A stretch of 64,000 nt of DNA from Loripinus fragilis (lineage: Eukaryota; Mollusca; Bivalvia; Lucinida; Lucinidae): contig CAXHUL010000544.1 in assembly GCA_964019695.1 (NCBI GenBank), positions 124,001 to 188,000 on the forward strand, given 5' to 3'. The position numbers and the translations under genes are program-made. How positions within the stretch are numbered: the stretch's first letter is position 1; every line of letters begins with the position of its first letter. Below are positions 46,633 through 57,620 of this stretch, piece by piece. Under the pieces are notes generated by a model that ran no database searches, was not told where the DNA came from, and worked only from the letters and a program-made list of their open reading frames with translations.

Positions 46633-46834
46633 GGAGCGCAGTGGCTCAGTGGTAGAGAGCTTGATTCGAGACCGAGAGGCTGTGGGTTCGAGCCTCACCC
46701 ACGTCACTGCATTGAGATCCTAGAGCAAGACACATTTATCCTAGCTTAGTACTGTTTCAACCCTGGAACCTGTCCCTGTTTAAATGAAAGATTGTTGATG
46801 GGACGTAAAGAATCAAACCAAACAAATTAACAAA
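46633..46834 (+). mobile_element. tRNA-derived SINE with target duplication
   Basis: GTGGCTCAGTGGTAGAGAGC (A box), GTGGGTTCGAGCCTCACCC (B box), TGAAAGATTGTTGATGGGAC and a CAAACCAAACAAATTAAC tail. ATTATTCGTGTG plus GAGG lies on both sides (46618-46632 and 46835-46849), a clear target-site duplication of about 13-15 bp. The ends are well preserved, so this is among the youngest insertions here. Confidence 0.85.
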
Positions 46835-47131
46835 ATTATTCGTGTGAGGATGCGATAGGAAAATCTGTCCCTTGTGATCACTGTTTTTCATCACTCAGCA
46901 AGCCTCGTGATGCCAATCGGTGATCCTCGGTCCCACCCTCACACTCATGATAAATTCTTGTATTACATGTCATGTACTTGCCCAAATATTTTCATCATGT
47001 ATATTTGTTTATTTGATTTAAATAATCGAAAAGTGGGCTTGCCCAATTGAGGTTTTTGTTGACATGTCCCATACAGAGCATTATGTAACATTTTTATGCA
47101 CATGCCAGGTATCCTGTGGGGTCTGATGTCA

Positions 47132-47275
47132 GGCCTCCAGATAAGAGTGTGTTTTCTTTTTTATCAACCAAAACATATGTTGTGGGTACTCAAAAGAACC
47201 GTCTCAATGAGACAGTATTGAGGGGGTTCTTTTGAGCACCCAAAATATATGTATAAATTGATGGGTAAGAAATAA
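47132..47275. mobile_element. Solo end of the GGCCTCCAGATAAGAGTG foldback family
   Basis: CAGGCCTCCAGATAAGAGTG, then GTGGGTACTCAAAAGAACCG, then a hairpin CTCAATGAGACAGT to GGTTCTTTTGAGCACCC. It matches one arm of the complete element at 51577-52213. Confidence 0.65.
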
Positions 47276-47456
47276 TTACAATTTTGCGCTAAAACATTTT
47301 GCTTAAAGGGTATGTTCATGGTTTTGAACATTTTACTTAAATCAAAAATATATATTTCATTCTGTTCTTATTTAATTTTCATAGATAATTCCTTCAACTG
47401 CTAAGTTAATTACAGCAGTAATCATCGCCTTTATCTAAAGTAAGTAAGGTTGCAAA

Positions 47457-47575
47457 GATCAGGAATCGATACAATCAAGTACCACACCTGACCCAGGATA
47501 CCAATGGGAAAGTGACAAACTCACAGAAGACACCACAAACGAGAGCCAAGAGGTCAGCCCTTTCCCAGCAGGGGG
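47457..47575 (+). repeat. Dispersed GATCAGGAATCGATACAATC repeat, fullest copy
   Basis: Runs GATCAGGAATCGATACAATC, ACCACACCTGACCCAGGATA, GAAGACACCACAAACGAGAG and GTCAGCCCTTTCCCAGCAGG without interruption. Confidence 0.65.
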
Positions 47576-48027
47576 CTGCCATATTGCAGTAATGGACGGA
47601 CAGTAACCTTTATTTCAGGTCAGCGAAATGACTCATGGAATAACCTTGCTAGTGGTTCCATACATTGCTTCATTTCAATATTGGATAATTGATATTTTGT
47701 TTTAATAACAAACAACAGTCAGATAAATGCAAACTAGAATGTCTGGGCTATTAATAGAAAAGTATTTTGTTTTTCAATAAGTTTCTTTTGATTTTGCTAT
47801 GTCTTATTGTACCCAAAATGAAAAAAGTTGTTACAAAATATATTGTCTGCTATATTATTAATTACGTAGTGCTTTAAGGGTTGAACTTTAGAAATAATTA
47901 TCAAACATCGGCCCATGTATCAAAATATAGTCATCAATGTACACACTGCTTAAAATATTACTCTGAAACATTGTGTTTTTTTGCCATTATTGAGGATTTA
48001 AGACTCTTGTCTGGTAGTGTGTAAGTA
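47576..48027. other. Arl8 intron, unassigned
   Basis: Apart from a faint ATTGTCTGCTATATTATTA MITE echo near 47842, nothing recognisable. Confidence 0.3.
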
Positions 48028-50878
48028 CCCCTGCGAAATGGTCTAGAACCATTCTAGAAGAGTTCTAGAATTTTCTAGAACTATGTTCTAGAACTGTTCT
48101 AGATATGTTCTAGAACGTTTATGGGACAGATGTAGAACGTTAAATGGGACAATTTTTTGTTCTACAAATGTTCTAGCCAAGGTCAAAAGTTTTGTTCTAG
48201 AAAAGTTCCAGAAAATTCTAAAAGTTTTTCCTAGAACAGTTTTAGAACAAATCAAGTTTGTTCTAGAACAGTTCCAGAACAAATCTTTAGAACTTTTATG
48301 GAACAATTGTAGAACACCCCTCAAAAAATGTCCCATTTAACGTTCTATAAATGTCTCGGAATAGTTCTAGAACATCTGTAGAATGGTTCCAGAACTATTC
48401 CAGAAATGTTCCAGTGGTTTGTTCTAGAACTGTTCTAGAATTAACCTTGGTTTGTTCTAGAACTGATCTAGAACAAACCTTTAGAATTTTTCTGGAACAA
48501 TTGTAGAACAACCCTAAAAAATGTCCCATTTAACGTTCTATAAGGGTCTCGGAATAGTTCTAGAACATCTGTAGAATGGTTTCAGAACTATTCCAGAAAT
48601 GTTCTAATGGTTTGTTCTAGAACTGTTCTAGAATTAACCTTGGTTTGTTCTAGAACTGATCTAGAACAAACCTTTAGAATTTTTCTGGAACAATTGTAGA
48701 ACACCCCTAAAAATGTCTCATTTAACGTTCTATAAATGTCTGAATCATTCTAGAACATTTTTAGAATGGTTCCAGAACAATTCCAAAAATGTTCTAATGG
48801 TTTGTTCTAGAACTGTTCTAGAATAAACCTTGGCTTCATCTAGAACTGATCCAGAACAAACCTTTAGAAATTTTCTGGAAAAACTGTAGAACAACTCTTC
48901 AAAAACATGTCATAAAAACATTCTATTAATGCCCCTGAATTTATTTAGAGCATTTTAGAATAGTTTAAGTACAATTTCAGGAATGTTCTAGTGGTTTGTT
49001 CTGCAAATGTTCTAATACAACTGAACTTTTTTAAAACATTGTTGAACACCTCCCCAAAAATGTCCCATATAGGGTTTGGAAATTAGATTCCATCGAATGC
49101 TACCTTTATATAACTGGAAAACTGTTGACATTGGTTTAAAACCCCAATAAGTAATCACACAATAAATAAATAACATCAACTGGAGGAGAATTATTATAGG
49201 GGCCCTAAGTTGGCCTAAATGTTGTTAGTTATTGCCACCCTGTTACCCCACCCATTTCAAAACATTGTCATGCATTTGACCTTGGAAAAACAGCAACTAC
49301 AGCAACAATTAAATTAAAACTTAAGAAATTGTGTCTCAAGCCTACTCACTGTCCCAGACTATAATACTGTCAATTTGCCATCTAGAAACTGCCACAAGTG
49401 CTTTTTGGGCTCGGCCTTCATAATCCTTCCAATTATGGCAGCCATGTTTTTCCCAACATCAATCTGGTTAATTTAATGATAATGACATGCTTGTTCTAGA
49501 ACTGTTCTAAAAATGTTCTAGAACATTTCTTAACTTTTGTAGAACTTGCTGGTTCAGTAAATTTCAGTAAAATATTTCTCCCGAATTATCAGTGAATTGA
49601 AAAATAAATAACATTTATTGCAAAACTGTAACATTGTAGTTTTTGGAAAACTTATTGGATGTTAACTGCTCAACCTCTGTTTATAGTAATTAAGCCATGA
49701 TCATCTTCTCATTGTGGTAACATGCCACCCTGTATTACCCCACCCATTTTAAAACATTGTCTTGCATTTGCTAAAAAAACTTACAAACAACAACCCCACC
49801 ATTAATCAACATTTAAAACCTTAGAGAAACTGTTTCTCAGGTCTACTCACTGTCTCAGGCAAAACTACTATCATGTTTGCCATCTAGAAATTCCAAAACA
49901 AATGTTTTTGAAGAGCCTCCACATTTTCCCTCCAATTCTTGCAGCCATGTTTTTCCCATCATCCATCTGGTTATGACATGTTTCCTCTTTAAATGTTCTA
50001 AAAATGTTCTAGAACTTTTTAGAACATTTCTAGAACTTGCTGGTTCTATAAAAGTACTAAATGAGTTCTAGAACTTAATTCGATTTTTTTCTTTTACTTG
50101 TTTTGCCCTTTTTTTCTTTCTTTCTCTATATACTGCCAGACCCTCGCTTGCGAGTATTATCGGCAAGTGTACTTTGTACACTCCAGGTTGCAGGATGAAA
50201 GCCTACAAGTAATTAACCATATCTAAATTACCGTAGGGTTCTTTAACCTGCACAAGGGGTGACCCTCCCTTTAAAGGGACATCCAGTTAACGTCCCGATC
50301 CAAAGAACCTTGCACTTCTCTAGTGTCATCCCTGCAAATGAAACCAGAGAAAGTGTGTTCGGACACAGAAAGTTTCCTCACCACAAGCAGGGATTGAACC
50401 TGGGACCTCTAGAACCAGAGGCAAGTGCCCAACCACTGAGCTAGTCCTGATGCTTTCTGCTCTTGAGAAGTTCCAAAATGTTCTAGAATTTATTAGTATA
50501 TTTGTAGAATTAACTAGTTCTAAAAAGTAAGACAAATGTTCTAGAACTTAATTTGAATCATTTTTTAGAAGTTTCTGTCAACTTATTTTGTTCTTGAAAA
50601 GTTCTAAAAATGTTCTAGAATATTATTAGAACATTTGTAGAACTAACTGGTTCTTGATTTGTTCTAAAAATGTTCTAGAATATTTCAAGAACGCTTATAG
50701 AATGGAAATCAGTTCTAGAATGTGTTTGATTTGTTCTATAACAATGTTCTAGAACAGTTGTAGAACATGAGTTCTAGAACGAACATATTTACCCGTTTAG
50801 AACAGTTCTAGAACAGTTCTAAATGTTCTAGAACAGTTCTAGAACACCTCCAATTTGTAGAACGAAATTTCGCAGGGG
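48028..50878 (-). mobile_element. 2.85-kb GTTCTAGAAC-saturated element, copy 2 (inverted)
   Basis: Starts CCCCTGCGAAATGGTCTAGA and ends with the inverted TTTCGCAGGGG. It is collinear, in reverse, with 37172-40014, including unique central sequence (for example GGAGAATTATTATAGGGGCC near 49183 against 38857-38880) and the SINE. Direct TA flanks both ends (48026-48027 and 50879-50880), which may be a target duplication. Divergence from copy 1 is low by eye. It lies inside the Arl8 intron. Confidence 0.85.
50105..50450 (-). mobile_element. tRNA-derived SINE inside copy 2
   Basis: The reverse complement of the SINE at 37600-37950, with the same neighbours on both sides (GATGCTTTCTGCTC and TTTTACTTGTTTTGCCC). 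The SINE was therefore already in the element before it was copied. Confidence 0.75.
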
Positions 50879-51576
50879 TAGGCATAGTGCTTCCAGTCCA
50901 CTTGTTAGGAGCTCATTGACCTGAAAATGGCCAGATCCCAGTGCCCACTCAAAGTAATTAATTACAGGCTAATTGAAGGGATTTCACACACACATTAAAT
51001 GAATGATTATTCCTACCATACTGTAAGCTCTATAATAAATGCATTTGAAAAAAGTGTGAATTTTCACTTTAACTGGGCCTATGTGATGTCCATTTATTAC
51101 ATTTGAGCCAGTTCATGAGATTCTAGTACTTTACAAATTACATACATGTATATAGGGTTCAAACACTTGCCAGGTCCTGAGGGACATGTTATAAATCGGG
51201 GGGGGGGGGGTCTGGCAAACATTAATGTATTGAAAATCATGTCGCTGTTGTTTCATAAATGCACGAGGGGGGGGCTTAGCCCGAGGGTTTTGTCCTCTCC
51301 AGAGGGATCTGGCAAACATTAATGTATTGAAAATCATGTCGCTGTTGTTTCATAAATTTATGAAATATTCGTCAACATTTTGGGAAAACATAGGCTTATA
51401 CTTTGTCAACATTTCAGTCAACACGTGGCTGGATACTTTTAGTCACTAGTCATCTTCCAGGGCCAATCATAACATAAGAGCGTTTAAAGGATCAGCAAAA
51501 GTAAAATTGAGTGGCCAGGAACGAATATATTTAAGGTACCAAAGCTGTGCATCAATAACATTTTAAAAGTTTGCCG
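50879..51576. other. Arl8 intron with 125-bp direct repeat
   Basis: GGCAAACATTAATGTATTG plus AAAATCATGTCGCTGTTGTT and TCATAAAT occurs at about 51213-51260 and again at 51310-51357. A poly-G tract is at 51199-51211. No gene. Confidence 0.5.
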
Positions 51577-52213
51577 CAGGCCTCCAGATAAGAGTGCCTA
51601 TGTGAAAATTTTTTTCTTATTTCTGAAGCAAAACATAAGTTGTGGGTATTCAAAAAACGTATGGATGAGACGGTTCTTTTGAGCACCCAAAACAAATGTT
51701 AAAATTGATAGGTAAGGAAATATTCACAATTGTATGCTGAACTTATTTGCCTATCTGGACCTATTATGTGGCACATAATTTATGCAATATTATGAATAAA
51801 GTCATTCTTTAAACATGCATGCATAGCTATCAAGTGGGGTGAGAGATCAGAATTGTGGCCTGAGATTTGACCTATTTCTCTTCTTTGTGTGTGCTGGAAG
51901 TGAAGATTCTGGTTAGACTGTTTATATGCGGTGTATCTGAGCCTTCACAGCTCGTGTATACCTGTAATAACTACCAAAATCTTAGGTGCTGGCTAATTTG
52001 TTATTTCAAAAGCATGGCGCTGCATAGGTCTTGATAGCAAAAAAATTTGAGCATAAAAATGTTAATAATATCTTATGTTATAGTTTAAACATTTGTTTAC
52101 GGCGCTCAAAAGAACCGTCTCATTGAGACGCTTCTTTTGAGTACCCGCAACATATGTTTTAGTAGAAAAATAAGAAATTTAATTTTCAACTTCACACTCC
52201 TATCTGGAGGCCT
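51577..52213. mobile_element. Foldback element, GGCCTCCAGATAAGAGTG ends
   Basis: AGGCCTCCAGATAAGAGTGC at the left faces CACTCCTATCTGGAGGCCT at the right, and similarity continues inward for about 110 bp. Each arm contains its own small hairpin built from CTCAAAAGAACCGTCTCA and TGAGACGGTTCTTTTGAG, best preserved at 52108-52142. The centre (51720-52085) is unique and non-coding. Confidence 0.7.
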
Positions 52214-52261
52214 GGCTCTATCAAAATTGACCTGTATGTTGGTATTACCAAACTCTCATAA

Positions 52262-52560
52262 GTTGACTCTTTGCCTGTCAGCGGTGAATTTTGTCATCTG
52301 CTGCTGATCTTTGCAAACAGTTTTGGACCCAGATTAGGCCCAACAAAACATCGGGGCTGATCTGGATCCAAACTGATTGACACTGAGTCTGAAAGTATTC
52401 CTGAGAGAATTTTTTGAAAAAGTTCATTATGAATAAAGTCAGCGGACAACAAAAAGATCATGAAAAATTACCCGGCATTCAGAGTTAAGGTTGGTCTCAT
52501 GAAAAAAGCATCAGCAGACAAAATGAACCAGTAAGATCACCCAGCATGCAAAGTGGTAAA
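52262..52560 (+). mobile_element. GTCGTCTGCTGA MITE copy with extra tail
   Basis: GACTCTTTGCCTGTCAGC, TGTCATCTGCTGCTGATC, ACAGTTTTGGACCCAGATTA facing CTGATCTGGATCCAAACTGA, GTCAGCGGACAACAAAAAG and ACCCGGCATTCAGAGTTAA. A second tail (GCATCAGCAGACAAAATGAA, CCCAGCATGCAAAGTGG) follows at 52508-52556. Confidence 0.65.
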
Positions 52561-52960
52561 CATTGTTTTCTTATCCATCAGTTTTACCATATGTTTTGGG
52601 TCTCAAAAGAACCATCTCTTTGAGATGGTTTTTGAACTGTCTAGTGTCTACATGGTTATCTGAAAATGAACAGCAAAAAAAATCATGCTTATTTTTACAT
52701 TTTAGCCTTTTTTTTACTGGGTTGTCATTTGGGCCTCTATGATGCGAAAAAACTGTTTTCTAGGTTTGCAAACAACAAAGGTGTAGACCAGCCTGCTCTG
52801 TCTGATCAGAGCCTTCGTTATTCACTAACTGGAAAGCAAAATAATTTTCAAGTTTCAATTTCCTAACTAGTCTCTGTAGCTGAGCAGGCTGCTTTGAGCA
52901 TGACCTGGTCAGAAACGAAGAAGACAGGTTTTCTTGCGACGAGACCCATTTACTCCAATT
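52561..52960. other. Arl8 intron end, degenerate repeats
   Basis: 52585-52640 is a decayed CTCAAAAGAACCATCTCTTT hairpin of the foldback family. 52735-52905 holds AGACCAGCCTGCTCTGTCTG and CTGAGCAGGCTGC, a weak inverted pair of an unknown repeat. The 66-residue frame at 52666-52866 is part of it. Confidence 0.4.
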
Positions 52961-52976
52961 TCTCGTTTATAGATAG

Positions 52977-53138
52977 ATATATGGTAGATGCAGCTGATCA
53001 TGACAAGGTGGAAGCATCATGGAATGAACTACACAACCTCTTAGATAAACCACAGTTACAGGGAATCCCTGGCATAGTTTTAGGCAACAAGAGAGATTTA
53101 CCAGGACCATTAGATGAAAAAGAACTAATAGATAGAAA
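52977..53138 (+). CDS. Arl8: Arl8 small GTPase, coding exons 4+5 fused (G4 motif)
   Basis: After an acceptor ending GATAG, one base completes a codon and the frame reads [14 protein letters not shown], then [15 protein letters not shown], then the G4 nucleotide-specificity motif inside LGNKRDLPG, then LDEKELIDR. It stops at the strong donor GTATGT (53139). Vertebrate genes have an intron after QGIP; here the two exons are one. Residues that differ from the usual family sequence are Trp for Arg after EAS and Gly-Ile for Val-Leu before VLGNK or its equivalent. The frame is intact over 53 codons. The preceding G3 exon and the final exon (SAIQDREICCYS region) were not found. Confidence 0.85.
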
Positions 53139-53215
53139 GTATGTATTACTGTAAATGTTCTTAATTTCGAACACTAATTGCCTGCAAAAAATGCAAAGAT
53201 TACCAGTGCAGATCA

Positions 53216-53251
53216 AGATCAGACTGCTTCTGAATAAGAAGCAGTCTGATC
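53216..53251. repeat. Small perfect hairpin
   Basis: ATCAGACTGCTTCT faces AGAAGCAGTCTGAT with a loop of a few bases, and the flanking GATCAAG/CAAGGTC extend it imperfectly. It is probably a MITE core. Confidence 0.7.
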
Positions 53252-53408
53252 AAGGTCTTCCCTGTTTGCTATTCTGACAAGCATTTTGTAAATTCTAGCC
53301 CTGATAGCCGACATGTTATTTGAGAACGGAAAGGGAAAAGTGTTCAAAATTTTGCTTGTGATGCCATACTGATTTATCTCATAACTGTCACAGAACAGTT
53401 TCCTGTAA

Positions 53409-55077
53409 ATTAGCTCACCTGAGCCGAAGGCTCATGGGTGAGCTAATAGTATACCAGTCACTTGGGCGTCTGTCTGTCGTCCATCCATCAACATTTTCAA
53501 ACATCTTCTCCTCTGAAACCACTGGGCCAATTATACTCAAATGTCATATGGAGACTCCTTAGGACGGGGGAACCAAAGTTTGTTCAAATGGCCACCACGC
53601 CCACATATGGTAAAAACCCTTTAAAATCTTCTCCAGAACCAGAAGGCTGATGACCTTTGGACTTGGTATGTAGCATTGGGGATGTGGGGTCCACCAAATT
53701 TGTTCAAATGATGATCCTAGGTTGACCATGACTCACTTAACTTCAAGGTCAAATTTGTTTCCTAATCCATTTAAAAGGAGAATTTTTTAAAAGTTGATTT
53801 TTTGAATACTGTTGAAGCCAAAGTCACTATTCTCACTTGATATTTTAAACCTGATGAGACAATGGCTATAAATAAGTTCCAAAGTTCAACGTTGACCTTT
53901 CAGCCAAAGTCACGCATATTGGAGTCCCATCGACATATTAAAACTGTTTTCTGAGAAACCACTAGGCAAATTGAACTCAAATTTCATTAGGCAAATTGAA
54001 CTCAAAATTCTCCTTATGCTAAGTTGGCCAAATTTATACAAATTGTTATGATTACATGGCCGCCACGCCCATATATGGTAAAAACTTTAAAAATCCACTT
54101 CTCAAGAACCAGAAGGCCAATGACCTTGGACGTGGTATGTAGCATTTGGGATATGGGGCCTACCAAATTTGTTCAAATGATGATCCTAAGTTAACCTTGA
54201 CCTACTTAACATCAAGGTCAAATTTGCTTCCTAATGCATTTAAATCGATTTTTTTTTAAGTTGATTTTATGAATACTGTTGAAGCCAAAGTCATTATTCT
54301 CACTTGACATGTTAAACCTAATGAGACAATGGCTATGAATAAGTTTCAAAGGTCAATGTTGACTTTTGATTTTTCAGCCAAGGTCTCCTATTGGAGTCCC
54401 ATCAACAGCTTAAAACAGTTTTCTCAGAGACCACTAGGCCTATTGAACTAAAATAATATAAAGATTCCTTATGATATGTTAGCCAAAGTTTATACAAAAT
54501 GTTCTGGTCACATGACCAAGATGGCCACCACGCCTATATATAGTAAAAAACCCTTTAAATATCTTCTTCTATGGAACCAAAAGGCCAATGGTCTTGGGAC
54601 TTGGTATGTAGCTTTGGCATGTGGGCCCTACCAGGTTTGCTCAAATAGTAAATCTAGGTTGACCTTGAATTAATTTATGGCAACTCAAATTTGATTCCTA
54701 ATGCATTTGCATGGGAAAATATTGAAATGTTCATTTTTCTATAACTGTTTAAGCCAAAATCATAATACTTGCCAGAAAATATGTTAAACCTAATGAGACA
54801 ATGGTCAAGTACCAAATGTCAAGCTGACCTATGACCTTTTATCCAAGACCACTCATACGGATTGTCACATACCTATCTAAACATCTTTTTCTCAGAAATC
54901 ACTGGGCTGTTTGATGGAGTACTCATTAGATTGTTTTAGGTCACTTGACAAAAATGGCTGCATCCCCCATATATGTTAAACAAAATATGTTTCATTATAA
55001 GCCGTAGTTGACCTTGACCTATTTTAACATTATTAAGGAGATCAGGTGAGCGCTTCATGACCTGCAGTTCCTCTAGT
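53409..55077 (+). mobile_element. AGCTCACCTGAG-end element, copy C with 450-bp units
   Basis: Begins ATTAGCTCACCTGAGCCGAA and ends ATCAGGTGAGCGCTTCATGA. About three large tandem units repeat ACTGTTGAAGCCAAAGTCA, AATGAGACAATGGCTATGAA, CCACTAGGCCAATTGAACTC, and GGCCACCACGCCCATATATG. Same end as copies A, B and D but a completely different internal repeat. The frames at 53462 and 54476 are repeat translations. Confidence 0.7.
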
Positions 55078-55175
55078 TTACATAGGTTTAGGCTGATGCA
55101 AAAGCTATATTGGCTTTTTTGTGGAATTCTCCAAAACTATAATATCTGACAACTTCTCACTATAGGCCAGGATTA

Positions 55176-55342
55176 GTGGTAGAGTGCTCGACTGGAGACC
55201 GCGGGTTCGAGCCTCACTGGTGTCGCTGCATTGTGTCCTTGAGCAAGAACATTAATCCTAGCTTAGTACTGGTTCAGCCCTGGAAGACCCGTCCCTTTAT
55301 AACTGAAAGATTGTTGATGGGACATAAATAAAACAAACAAAA
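55176..55342 (+). mobile_element. tRNA-derived SINE with 9-bp target duplication
   Basis: GTGGTAGAGTGCTCGACTGG, GCGGGTTCGAGCCTCACTGG and TCCTTGAGCAAGAACATTAA, then TTGTTGATGGGACATAAATA and an AAACAAACAAAA tail. CCAGGATTA at 55167-55175 and 55343-55351 flanks it exactly. The 5' end is slightly truncated relative to 46633. Confidence 0.85.
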
Positions 55343-55433
55343 CCAGGATTACCCAGTGCCTGTAGATAAGCATGACAGTGACTAAAATTTTACCCCACCC
55401 CCTGACCCCTTAGTGGGGAACAGAGGTCAAATA

Positions 55434-56443
55434 CAGTCGAACTTTGGTCGCTCGAACTTGCCTGTCTCAAACACCAGGGATAGCTCGAACTCATTCGTCG
55501 GTCCAGGCAATTTCCCTATACATTTAATGTTAAAATACACCCCAGGCTCAAACAGCAATGGCTCGAACTCAAAGTACAGTCCTCAGGGCGATTTTTCATG
55601 TAAAAACGCTAAGTTTGGCTTGAACCAAATATTTCTTTACATGAATCAGTCACACGCTTGATTTAAGTTCATTATTATTTTCATAAGGGCTCCGTGACAA
55701 TGATGATTTTACCCTTGGGTTACCTGACGAGCGGAACGTGTGAAGCAATTAGCGGCAATTTATCAGATCAAAGATTTGAGTAAATTCACACTTGTCACCA
55801 CTTAGTAGGGCGGCCGAAAATGATTAAGGACAAGTAATGAGATGTTTTTGTAATCAAGAATACATGTGTCAAAATTAGTAAAACATGCCTGGCTGGATAA
55901 AAACAAGCATCAGATTGTGCGGCGATCAGTCTGATCCGCGTCTTTGTTGTAATCATCCTGGGGAGTTTGTCATTTTTTTCATGTTTTTTATTCGTTGTTA
56001 TGAATTGAAACTTGTACATTGTGAATAAATAATAAGAAACAAACTGTTTTCTTTTATTGGTCTAAAGGAAACGATAAACAACGGAACATAAACTGTAGCG
56101 ACACATTAACAGGAACATTCACCCACAAGAAGACAAACGGTACAGCTTACTCGATAGCAAATGCATTGATCAGCCTGCGCATATGCGCATCCTGATAAAT
56201 ATTTTACTTTCAACAGGTTCCTATGCTAACACATGTGGCTTATCATGTTAACTCAAGCATGCAAAGGGTTATTGATCAATGACAGGTATCACGTGCGCTT
56301 TGCAACTTTGGTCGATAAAAAAAACGTGCTGTCCGTGATTACATAAAGTACACATGAACCAAGGCTAGGTATCGCTCGAACACATGGATGGGTCGAACTC
56401 GCACCGACGGTCCCGACGAGTTCGAGCCATCCAAGTTCGACTG
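55434..56443. mobile_element. Tigger/pogo-like TIR element (non-autonomous)
   Basis: CAGTCGAACTTTGGTCGCTC and GAAC at the left, inverted CGAGCCATCCAAGTTCGACT and G at the right, each flanked by TA. TIRs starting CAGTCGAAC with a TA duplication are characteristic of Tigger/pogo members of Tc1-mariner. Subterminal GCTCGAACTC words recur near 55492, 55561 and in inverse at 56390 and 56418. No transposase motif was found in 1010 bp, so it needs one in trans. Confidence 0.75.
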
Positions 56444-56460
56444 TAAGTTTCGCACTAACT

Positions 56461-57620
56461 CCCTCAGGTGTCAATATGTTTTAATGAAATTTGGCATGCA
56501 GGCAGAAGTACAATAAATATGAAACATATCAAACTTGATTATTGTTCCAAAACCTGGGTTCGACCCCCTGGGTGGACTTAGGGTAGGGTCAAAATGTTGA
56601 AATTCAACTGTTTCAGAACATGTTCATGTTGCATATCAAATTAAATGGAATCATGAATGCAGCATCATGGTAGCAAATACTAGGCAGGCAGCCCTCCAAC
56701 CGAACCCTGGGGGTCAAAATTCAACTTTTCAGAACATGGTCATGTATCATATCATATTAAAGGGAATCACTAATGCACCCAAAAGGTTGAACATATTTTC
56801 CCACTACTCCCACCTCCCCCCCCCCCCCCACCCTTGAGATGCGGTAAATAGGTCAAAATTCAACTTTTTCAGAACATGGCCATGTTGCATATCAACTTAA
56901 ATTGAAGCACAAAGTATAGCAACATGGTAGGTAATATTTTGCCCGCTGACCCCCTTACCCTCCCCCTTGACCCTGGGGATGGCAGGGCTCTCACACCCCT
57001 TTTTTTTGTCAAATTGGAAATTCTTTGTCTGGAATGGGAAAAAAACATACTTTTTGACATTGGGAATGGGGCCGAATTTCGGCCCCAAATTCGGGTGATA
57101 GAGAGCCCTGGATGGGATCAATAGGTCAAAAGTCAACTTTTTCAGAACCTGGTCATGTTGCATATCAAATTAAAGGGAATCACAAATGCACTCACAAGGT
57201 AGCAAATACTTTGCCTGCAGATTCCCCTAACCACCTCCCCCCATCCTGGAGATGCGGTCAATAGGTCAAAATTCAACTTTTTTCAGAACATGGTCATGTT
57301 GCATATCAAACTAAATGGAATCACGAAATATATCAGCAAGGTAGCAAATATCTTGCCCTCAGACACCCCCCCCCCCCCTGACCCTAGGAATCAAAAGGTC
57401 TAAATTCAACTTTTTCAGATTATGGTCATGTTGCCTATTATCAAATTAAAGGGAATCACGAATGCAGCAACATTGTAGCAAATATTTTGCCTGCGCACCA
57501 TACCACCCACCCACCCTTGGGATGGGATCATTGTCATGTTGCCTATCAAATTAAAGGGAATCACAAAATGCAGCAACATGGTTGAAATTGTACAGGTTAG
57601 TTTATTTTTATTCAACTAAC
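56461..57620. repeat. Tandem repeat, about 135-165 bp units
   Basis: Seven or so units carry CAAAATTCAACTTTTTCAGA, ACATGGTCATGTTGCATATC, AAATTAAAGGGAATCAC and AGCAAATATTTTGCCTGC, then a C-rich run. Unit starts can be seen near 56620, 56740, 56870, 57150, 57285, 57415 and 57530. Spacing is uneven. No matching terminal repeats were found. Confidence 0.8.
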
